Source: JAVVFH01 sp032250585 (GTDB lineage: Bacteria; Pseudomonadota; Gammaproteobacteria; Xanthomonadales; SZUA-36). From it: 18,873 bases of DNA. Below the pieces are notes generated by a model. It was not told the DNA's origin. It worked only from the letters and a program-made list of their open reading frames with translations, and made no database searches. The translations under genes and the position numbers were made by a program. The stretch spans positions 1 through 18,873 of the forward strand of contig JAVVFH010000041.1 of assembly GCA_032250585.1 (NCBI GenBank), read 5' to 3'. This document shows, one piece after another, positions 1-6,304 of this stretch; position 1 is the stretch's first letter, and the number at the start of each line of letters is the position of its first letter.

Positions 1-1
1 A

Positions 2-424
2 TTCGCGCACGGCTACACATATTCCGGTCATCCGGCAGCCTGCGCGGTGGCGTTGGAAAACCTGCGTATTTTGCAGCGTGAGCAGGTTGTCGAGCGGGTG
101 CGCGACGACCGCGCGCCTTACTTCAACCAACGCTGGGCGACGCTGGGCGACCATCCCCTGGTCGGGGAAGCCCGCAGTGTCGGTCTGGTCGCTGCGATCG
201 AAATCGTCAGGGACAAGGCTTCGCGCGAGCGTTTTCACAAGGATCTCGGCGCCGGCACACGCTGCCGTGACCTTTGCGTGAACAACGGCCTGGTGATGCG
301 CGCGGTCGGCGACACGATGATCGTCTCGCCGCCGCTGATCGTTGAACATGCCCACATCGATGAATTGGTCGAAAAAGCCTGGAAAGCACTCGACCTGACC
401 GCGAAATCGCTGGAGAACGGCTGA
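2..424 (+). CDS. Class III (omega) aminotransferase, C-terminal part only
   Basis: This is the last ~140 residues of a PLP-dependent class III aminotransferase; the start and the PLP-binding lysine lie outside the window. The reading frame is open from the first bases and begins FAHGYTYSGHPAACAVALEN, with the GYTYSGHP signature of omega-amino-acid:pyruvate and polyamine (SpuC-like) transaminases. Further on are the usual small-domain elements: a GLVAAIEIV strand, a GLVMRAVGD segment and the ISPP-like VSPPLIV before the terminal helix. The stop overlaps the next start by one base (TGATG), so it is co-translated with the agmatinase-family gene. From that neighbourhood I infer a substrate such as putrescine or a related diamine, but family membership alone does not fix it. 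Certain as to family, moderate as to substrate. Confidence 0.92.
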   Translation, partial: FAHGYTYSGHPAACAVALENLRILQREQVVERVRDDRAPYFNQRWATLGDHPLVGEARSVGLVAAIEIVRDKASRERFHKDLGAGTRCRDLCVNNGLVMRAVGDTMIVSPPLIVEHAHIDELVEKAWKALDLTAKSLENG

Positions 425-1389
425 TGACACAGAAAAAGGGGTGGGACAACGCCTTCACGGCCGGCGACGCCTACGGTACCGTCAAGGGCTCGCCTTCCTA
501 TGCGGGCGCACTCAGTTTTATGCGCCGCAAATACAGCCGCGACCTGGCCGGCGTCGACGTGGCGGTGGTGGGAGTTCCGCTGGACACCGCCACCACCCAT
601 CGTCCCGGTGCGCGCTTCGGGCCGCGGGCGGTGCGCGCAGCCAGCGCGGGCATCAGCTGGGAGCGTCCATGGCCCTGGGATTTCGATCCTTTCGATCGTC
701 TGGCGGTGGTGGACTATGGCGATTGCGAGTTCGATCCGGGCCGTCCCGAAACCATCGTGCCGTTCGTCGAAGCGTACTTCGGCAAGATTCTCGACGCCGG
801 CGCGGCGAGCCTGATGCTCGGTGGCGACCATTTCGTCAGCTATCCGGTATTGAAGGCCTATGCCCAGCGCCATGGGCCGCTGTCGCTGCTGCATTTCGAC
901 GCCCATTCGGATACCTGGGGCGAGCAGCAGCAGCGGCTCGACCACGGCACCATGTTCTATCACGCGGTCAAGCAGGGGCTGGTCGACGACAGTCGTTCGG
1001 TGCAGATTGGCCTGCGCACGACCAACGACGAACCGCTGGGCTTCAACATTCTCGACGCGCGCTGGGTGCAGCGTTACGGGCCGGAGGCCGTGGCGCGGGA
1101 AGTGCGCAGCATCGTGGGCGACAACAAGGTCTACCTGACCTTCGACATCGATTGTCTCGATCCCGGTTATGCGCCGGGCACCGGCACGCCGGTTTGCGGT
1201 GGCCTGTCGACCTTCCAGGCGCTGGAAATCATCCGCGGCCTTTCCGGAATAAACCTGGTGGGCATGGACGTGGTGGAAGTGGCCCCGGCCTATGACGTGG
1301 GCGAAATCACCGCGCTGGCCGGAGCCACTCTGGCCGCGGAAATGCTCTGCCTCTATGCTTCGGCACCAGCTCGGGAGGATGAGCGGTGA
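424..1389 (+). CDS. speB: Agmatinase-family ureohydrolase (arginase/agmatinase fold)
   Basis: A 321-residue ureohydrolase, close to the usual 300-320 for the family, which hydrolyses guanidino compounds to urea and an amine with a binuclear Mn centre. All metal-ligand motifs are visible: GGDH (H136), FDAHSDT (D159, H161, D163) and FDIDCLDP (D241, D243), plus the substrate-loop GTGTPVCGGLS and a late glutamate in MDVVEVAP (E285). RPGARFGPRAVR near residues 60-71 is also typical. The ATG overlaps the preceding stop by one base, and the stop overlaps the next GTG. Agmatine to putrescine plus urea is the best guess given the polyamine neighbours; guanidinobutyrase or guanidinopropionase activity cannot be excluded from sequence alone. 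The symbol indicates the family only. Confidence 0.92.
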   Translation: MTQKKGWDNAFTAGDAYGTVKGSPSYAGALSFMRRKYSRDLAGVDVAVVGVPLDTATTHRPGARFGPRAVRAASAGISWERPWPWDFDPFDRLAVVDYGDCEFDPGRPETIVPFVEAYFGKILDAGAASLMLGGDHFVSYPVLKAYAQRHGPLSLLHFDAHSDTWGEQQQRLDHGTMFYHAVKQGLVDDSRSVQIGLRTTNDEPLGFNILDARWVQRYGPEAVAREVRSIVGDNKVYLTFDIDCLDPGYAPGTGTPVCGGLSTFQALEIIRGLSGINLVGMDVVEVAPAYDVGEITALAGATLAAEMLCLYASAPAREDER

Positions 1390-2153
1390 CCATCACCGGC
1401 AATCGGCCGCTGGTGGGCGTGGTATCGGACCGGCGCATGCAGGGGCCGCATCCTTTCCACATGGTCGGCGAGAAATACCTGCAGGCGGTGGCCGACGGCG
1501 CGGACGGCTACCCGGTCGGGCTGCCGTCGCTGGCCGGTGGCTTCGATGTGATCGACATCACTGACCGTCTGGACGGATTGTTCCTGACCGGCAGCCCGTC
1601 GAATCTCGAGCCCCGGCATTACCTGGGCGACCCCAGCAAGCCAGGCACCTGGCACGATCCCGAGCGTGACCTGACCGCGCTGGCCCTGATTCCGGCCGCG
1701 ATTCGGGTCGGCATGCCGGTATTGGCAGTCTGCCGGGGCTTCCAGGAGATGAACGTCGCTTTCGGTGGCAGCCTGCATCAACTGGTGCACGAATTGCCGG
1801 AGTACCATGTGCACAAGGAAGACCCGGAGGATCCGCTGGAAGTACAGTACGGCTCTTCGCATACGGTCGCTTTCACAAAGGGCGGTCTGCTGGCGCAGAT
1901 TACGGGCCAATCGGAAGCGACCGTCAATTCGCTGCACTCCCAGGGTATCGACCGTCTGGGTGACGAGTTGCGCGTGGAGGCGGTGGCCGATGACGGGCTG
2001 ATCGAGGGCTTCACCGTGGCCGCGGCGCCGGGCTTCACGCTGGGCGTGCAATGGCACCCGGAATGGCGGGTGCTGGACAATCCGGTTTCGCTGGCCATTT
2101 TCCGGGCCTTCGGCGACGCCTGCCGCGCCTATCGTCTGCGGGAGTTGCCGTGA
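1386..2153 (+). CDS. puuD: Gamma-glutamyl-gamma-aminobutyrate hydrolase (class I GATase, PuuD/SpuA type)
   Basis: A 255-residue class I glutamine-amidotransferase-like hydrolase of the PuuD/SpuA group, which releases GABA and glutamate from gamma-glutamyl-GABA in the glutamylated putrescine route. The nucleophile elbow is VLAVCRGFQEMNVAFGG (Cys116) and the His-x-Glu pair is VQWHPEW (H224, E226). An oxyanion-region LTGSPSNLEP and a LHSQGI segment before the His are also family features. It starts at GTG 1386, overlapping the agmatinase stop by four bases (GTGA). No gamma-glutamylpolyamine synthetase (PuuA/SpuB) is seen in the window; it may lie upstream with the rest of the aminotransferase. 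The end overlaps the next gene's GTG in the same way. Confidence 0.9.
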   Translation: MTITGNRPLVGVVSDRRMQGPHPFHMVGEKYLQAVADGADGYPVGLPSLAGGFDVIDITDRLDGLFLTGSPSNLEPRHYLGDPSKPGTWHDPERDLTALALIPAAIRVGMPVLAVCRGFQEMNVAFGGSLHQLVHELPEYHVHKEDPEDPLEVQYGSSHTVAFTKGGLLAQITGQSEATVNSLHSQGIDRLGDELRVEAVADDGLIEGFTVAAAPGFTLGVQWHPEWRVLDNPVSLAIFRAFGDACRAYRLRELP

Positions 2154-4099
2154 GGCGCCGCGAGCCGCCCAAAGTGAAAAGACAGCGGGCGACCGACCGC
2201 GAACTCGGGCTGGATCGCGCGATCAGCCGCCGCCAGTTCTGCCAGGGCTCGGCCGTGGCGCTGGGCGCCAGCCTGCTGCCCTGGGAGCGGGCCTGGGGCT
2301 TCGACGGCTCGCCGGAGATCGGTGCAGGCTATTACCCTCCGGGTCGCGACGGTTTGCGCGGCTCGCATCCTGGCTCTTTCGAAACGGCCCACGCGCTGGC
2401 GCACGGCGGCGCGCGCTGGGAAACCGGCGAAGTCAGCGGCGAGGGCGAATTCGACCTGGTGGTGGTGGGTGCCGGTATCAGCGGTCTGGCGGCAGCCTGG
2501 TTTTACCGCCGGGAGAACCCGGGCGCGCGCATCCTGCTGCTGGACAACCACGAAGATTTCGGCGGGCACGCGATACGTAACGAGTTCACGATCGACGGGC
2601 GCACGATCATCGGCTACGGCGGCAGCCAATCCATCGACACGCCTTCCTCCTACAGTCCCGAGGCCATCGGCTTGCTGCGCGAACTGGCCATCGACCTGCA
2701 AGTCTTTCACCAGGCCTTTGATCGGGACTTTTACCGGGACCTGGGGCTTGGTGAGGCCTTCTGGCTGGACGCGGCGACCTTCGGGGTCGACCGCCTGGTG
2801 AAGGGCAACGCCCTGTACCGGCACGCCGCTCGGTCCGCCGATGAGACGGCGCGCTTCGCGGCTGAAATCGCCACCAACACGCGCGACCGTGAAACCCTGC
2901 TGGGGATTTTGAACAACGACAGGGACTTCCTGGCCGGCAAGAGCCCGGCAGAAAAGGTGGCCTACCTGCGAACCCTCAGTTACGACGAGTGCCTGCGCCG
3001 GCATTTCGGTGCTTCGGAGTATTTGGTCAAGCTGTTCAACCCGCTGACGAAAAGTTATTGGGGCATCGGCACCGACGGCATCTCGGCCCGTGAAGCCATG
3101 TTCCTGTCGATGCCCGGTTTCAACGGCCTGGGGATCGACCTGGCGCGAGACGATCCGCATTACGGCCTGGAGAAAAACGAGCCTTATATCTTCCATTTCC
3201 CTGACGGCAATGCGGGGATCGCGCGCTTGCTGGTGCGCTCACTGGTTCCGGCGGCGGCGCCCGGCGACAGCATGCAGGATCAGGTCACGGCGTGCTTCGA
3301 CTACAGCGCGCTGGACCGAGCAGACAGCCCGGTCCGCATCCGGCTGAACTCGACGGTAGTGCGAATCGCCCACGACGGTCCGTCGCCGGGCAAAGGCGTT
3401 GGCCTGCGTTACGTCAAGCAGGGTCGGGCGTGGGACGTTCGCGCGCGCCAAGTCGTGTATGCCGGCTACAGCGCGATGCTGCCGTACATCGCGCCCGAGT
3501 TTCCGCCCGAGCAGGCCGCAGCCTTTGGCAAGCTGGTCAAGGTGCCGTTGCTGTACGCCAACACCCTGCTTTCCAACTGGCGCGCCTTCGAGAAACTGGG
3601 TGTTTCGAGCCTGCGTTTTCCGGGTGGAACCTTCACTGCCGCCAGCCTCGACTTTCCGGTCAGCATGGGCGCTTACGCGTTCTCGCAGGATCCTTCCGAG
3701 CCGATCATTGTGCACCTCGTGCACGTGCCGGCCCGTCCCGGCGAGGGCCTGGACGCACGGCAGCAGAACCGGGACGGCCGGCGGCAAATGCTGAGCACGA
3801 GTTTCGCGGATTACGAGCGGGCCATCCGCGGCCAGCTGGGCGATGCGCTGGCCGGCGGCGGCTTCGACCCGGCCCGTGACATCCGCGGGCTGACCGTCAA
3901 TCGCTGGCCGCACGGTTACGCGTACGAGTACAACGACCTGTGGGATCCGCCCGACTGGAATCGCTATAAGGGTCCGCACATCCAGGCCCGCAAGCCCTTC
4001 GGACGGGTGGCGATCGCCAACTCTGACGCCGAGGCTTACGCCTACGTCAACGGCGCGATCGACGCGGCCTGGCGCGCGGTCGGTGAACTGGCGCAATGA
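2150..4099 (+). CDS. Tat-exported FAD-dependent oxidoreductase, spermidine-dehydrogenase-like
   Basis: A 649-residue flavoprotein. I start it at GTG 2150, which overlaps the puuD stop as GTGA and has GGAG 5 nt upstream (2141-2144); GTG 2174 has no clear ribosome site. The N-terminus carries a twin-arginine signal, SRRQFCQGSAVALGASLLP (from residue 26), predicting folded export to the periplasm. A Rossmann FAD-binding motif follows, VVVGAGISGLAAAWFY (residues ~104-119), then LLLDNHEDFGGHAIRNEF. The NHxDFGGHAxRNEF element recalls bacterial spermidine dehydrogenases (SpdH), which cleave spermidine to 1,3-diaminopropane and 4-aminobutyraldehyde. The recognition is from memory, and the heme-binding residues of SpdH could not be checked. 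Context (aminotransferase, agmatinase, PuuD) fits polyamine oxidation. Alternative: another periplasmic amine or phytoene-desaturase-like oxidase. Confidence 0.78.
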   Translation: MRRREPPKVKRQRATDRELGLDRAISRRQFCQGSAVALGASLLPWERAWGFDGSPEIGAGYYPPGRDGLRGSHPGSFETAHALAHGGARWETGEVSGEGEFDLVVVGAGISGLAAAWFYRRENPGARILLLDNHEDFGGHAIRNEFTIDGRTIIGYGGSQSIDTPSSYSPEAIGLLRELAIDLQVFHQAFDRDFYRDLGLGEAFWLDAATFGVDRLVKGNALYRHAARSADETARFAAEIATNTRDRETLLGILNNDRDFLAGKSPAEKVAYLRTLSYDECLRRHFGASEYLVKLFNPLTKSYWGIGTDGISAREAMFLSMPGFNGLGIDLARDDPHYGLEKNEPYIFHFPDGNAGIARLLVRSLVPAAAPGDSMQDQVTACFDYSALDRADSPVRIRLNSTVVRIAHDGPSPGKGVGLRYVKQGRAWDVRARQVVYAGYSAMLPYIAPEFPPEQAAAFGKLVKVPLLYANTLLSNWRAFEKLGVSSLRFPGGTFTAASLDFPVSMGAYAFSQDPSEPIIVHLVHVPARPGEGLDARQQNRDGRRQMLSTSFADYERAIRGQLGDALAGGGFDPARDIRGLTVNRWPHGYAYEYNDLWDPPDWNRYKGPHIQARKPFGRVAIANSDAEAYAYVNGAIDAAWRAVGELAQ

Positions 4100-4965
4100 A
4101 TCCGGCCGGCACGACCCACGTGAGTCACGGCAAGTTTTTGCATGCGCACCGCATCTTCACGCTGTTCAAGTACACGATTTACATTCTGTTGGCCTGGAAC
4201 GCGTTTCTCTTCTTCCAGGAAGACTTTGCGGCCAGCGCCCAGACCTTCGGTGACGACATCAGTTGGCGGAATTTCGTCGAGGCTTTTTCCGCGACCATCG
4301 ATACGGTGGCCTGGATCGTCCTGCTGCTCCTGTTCGAACTGGAGACCGCGGTGATCCCGGACGAGAAGCTCAAAGGCGGACTGAAGTGGCTGCTGATGGC
4401 CGTGCGCGTACTGGCCTATTTTTTCATCGTCTACGCGTTTTACGGTTACTGGGCCAAGTTTGGCGTAATCACCGATCTCGTGCCATTCGAGCTCGCGGAC
4501 GTCTGCAGCCTGGCCGGTATGGACTGGAATTACGTGGCCGACCTCGACGATTACCCGCCACTGAACCAGGCCGCCTGTGCGAGTCTGCAGGGACAGGAAC
4601 TTTACCGGATCGCCGGGCGGGAACTGGTCGGCAGCGCCGCGGCGCTGCGTTCCGCGCTGGGGCTGGCCATCATCGACATCGTCAACGCCGGTACCTGGCT
4701 GATCATCGTGGTGCTGCTCGAAGTGGAGGTTTTCCTCCAGCTCAAGAATGTGCTGACCGACCGCATGCTGCGCGTCGGCAAGTACCTGAAAGGCTTTTTT
4801 TACCTGGTGCTGTTCGTCTGTGCCGCATACTGGGGCGTCGAGGGCAGTTTCCTCGACTTCTGGGACGCCTTCCTGTGGCTGGTGGCCTTCATTTTCATCG
4901 AACTGAACATCTTCCGCTGGCACGGTGAAACCGAAGAACAGCAGGAAATGACTACGGCCTCCTGA
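4096..4965 (+). CDS. Six-helix membrane protein of unknown function with apparent threefold hairpin repeat
   Basis: A 289-residue integral membrane protein whose ATG overlaps the oxidoreductase stop by four bases, so it is probably translated with it. Hydrophobic segments lie at about residues 22-41, 67-86, 97-119, 187-214, 231-249 and 253-273. The even-numbered helices end in similar acidic motifs: LLLLFELETAV, IVVLLEVEVFL and AFIFIELNIF. The odd ones are aromatic-rich (YTIYILLAWNAFLFF, LAYFFIVYAFYGYW, GFFYLVLFVCAAYWG), suggesting three related hairpins. A long loop between helices 3 and 4 contains two cysteines (C137, C161). I do not recognise the family. Adjacency to a periplasmic flavoprotein makes a membrane anchor or electron-acceptor partner conceivable, but no heme-ligand pattern is obvious. 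Confidence 0.85.
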   Translation: MNPAGTTHVSHGKFLHAHRIFTLFKYTIYILLAWNAFLFFQEDFAASAQTFGDDISWRNFVEAFSATIDTVAWIVLLLLFELETAVIPDEKLKGGLKWLLMAVRVLAYFFIVYAFYGYWAKFGVITDLVPFELADVCSLAGMDWNYVADLDDYPPLNQAACASLQGQELYRIAGRELVGSAAALRSALGLAIIDIVNAGTWLIIVVLLEVEVFLQLKNVLTDRMLRVGKYLKGFFYLVLFVCAAYWGVEGSFLDFWDAFLWLVAFIFIELNIFRWHGETEEQQEMTTAS

Positions 4966-5115
4966 CGCGGCAAATGGCCCGAATAATGTCGGACCCGGGT
5001 CAAGCCACCCATGGTCGCCTCACCGGGCGGTCGAGAGCTGTGGGCGCCTCTTCAGCCGCGGTTGGCCTCTCTTTGTGCCCGCGCCGTCATCCGGAAGAGG
5101 AAGGCCCTGTCGGGC
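4966..5115. other. Convergent intergenic region, no clear terminator
   Basis: This 150 bp gap separates the + strand polyamine operon from the end of the minus-strand operon. It holds a 10-bp palindrome GACCCGGGTC near 4990 without a T-run. Near 5106-5115 there is a weak GCCC-TGTC-GGGC hairpin which, read on the minus strand, is followed by a short pyrimidine stretch. Neither is a convincing intrinsic terminator, and no gene is supported here. Confidence 0.4.
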
Positions 5116-6207
5116 TCAACCGTCCTCTCCGGCCGTGCCTTCCAGTTTTTCCAGGTCGCGAATCGGGATGATACCCGGCGTCTCCAGATCGATTTCCACG
5201 CTCGATTCCTGCGCTTCGGTTTGCCGGGAGCTGTCTTCTTCGCCGGCCTGAGTGGCAGCGTCCGCGGAGTCCTGCGCCGGCTCGGGGGTCTCGGATTGTA
5301 TTTGCCCGGCCGTGGCATCGGCCTGCTCAAAGTTACTGCTAACGGGCTCTTGCGCACCGCGCAGCCGGCCCAGGTCTTCGATCGGCAGGCTGCCGTCGGG
5401 CGCTTTGGTCGCAGCGGCTATATCCGCGGGCGGTGTTGCGGTCTGCTCATCCGATGCCCCGGCAGCCGGATCGAGGGGCTCGGGCAGAGCGGCGGCGGGC
5501 TCGGTTTCATCCGCAGCCGCTTGGCCGCCAGCCCGGCCGCGCCGAAGGAAATCGAGCGCGCTCTCGGAGACGCCTGCGGTGCTGAGTTCATCATCCGAAC
5601 TGCGCCCGCCAGGATCGTAAGGCTGGAAGCCGGCCGCCGCCCCGGCGGCCCCGCTGCTCTGGCTGCCGGCGCTTCCCGCCGCCCGGGACTGCTCCGGGCT
5701 ACCGCCTTCATCGCCTTGCGCGCCTTCTTTGCCGGGTGGGCCGCCGGGGGACGGGCGCGTGGCGCCGAAGGCCTGCGCCTCGCGTTGGTGGTATTTCTCG
5801 ATCTGCTCGTCCCAGGCTTCCTGTTCCTGCTTCGCCAGCTCCGAATCCGACTGCGCCGCTTTGCTGGGCTCGTATGGGTAGTCCGCCAGGGCATCGCGCG
5901 GCTCCCATTCACCGTTTTCCATGATGATGTCCACGAGCTGGTCGCGGATGTTGTCGCGGGAAGCCTGGGGAAGGTTGTCGATTTTTTCCTCCTCGGCTTT
6001 TTGCGAGCGCGTGGTGTCGGCGAAACCGGCTTCCCGTGAGCGCGCGTCCTCGAGTTCCATGCGTCGGCGGTAAGCTTCTTCACTTTCTTCCACTTGCCGG
6101 CTGGAGGCATCCCCGCTTGCCTGGGGGAGCGCGGCTGGGCTGATGCCGAGGCCGAGAAGAGCCAGTAGGGCTATCTGGCGGGAGAAATGGCTCATCCGGA
6201 GGGTCAT
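5116..6207 (-). CDS. Exported acidic low-complexity protein, unknown function
   Basis: A 363-residue protein, last gene of the minus-strand FHA/kinase operon. The N-terminus is a signal peptide (basic MTLRMSHFSRQ, hydrophobic IALLALLGLGI, likely cleavage after the PAALPQASG region), so the rest should be periplasmic. Residues ~36-145 are charged and probably helical, including QLVDIIMENGEWEP. From ~150 on it is Gly/Ala/Ser/Glu/Pro-rich and probably disordered. Two copies of a short motif stand out, SLPIEDLGRLRG (273-284) and IIPIRDLEKLEG (346-357). ATG 6195 (MSHFSRQ) is an equally possible start, as neither has a strong ribosome site. It lies 97 bp downstream of the kinase gene. I do not recognise a family; a periplasmic ligand or partner of the kinase/FGE protein is only an inference. 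Confidence 0.8.
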   Translation of the reverse strand: MTLRMSHFSRQIALLALLGLGISPAALPQASGDASSRQVEESEEAYRRRMELEDARSREAGFADTTRSQKAEEEKIDNLPQASRDNIRDQLVDIIMENGEWEPRDALADYPYEPSKAAQSDSELAKQEQEAWDEQIEKYHQREAQAFGATRPSPGGPPGKEGAQGDEGGSPEQSRAAGSAGSQSSGAAGAAAGFQPYDPGGRSSDDELSTAGVSESALDFLRRGRAGGQAAADETEPAAALPEPLDPAAGASDEQTATPPADIAAATKAPDGSLPIEDLGRLRGAQEPVSSNFEQADATAGQIQSETPEPAQDSADAATQAGEEDSSRQTEAQESSVEIDLETPGIIPIRDLEKLEGTAGEDG

Positions 6208-6304
6208 GATAGAAAGTCACTGGTCGCGTTGGCGGTCGGAACGGGACTCGTAACGCGCAGTTTTGCAACTTGCGGGGAGCCTCGTCGTTGTGTGCTGCCG
6301 GATC

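Noticed and set aside
5011..6039. Long + strand open frame opposite the exported acidic protein
   Set aside because: Its translation is Arg/Gly-rich shadow sequence without a domain; the minus-strand frame has a signal peptide and continues the operon.
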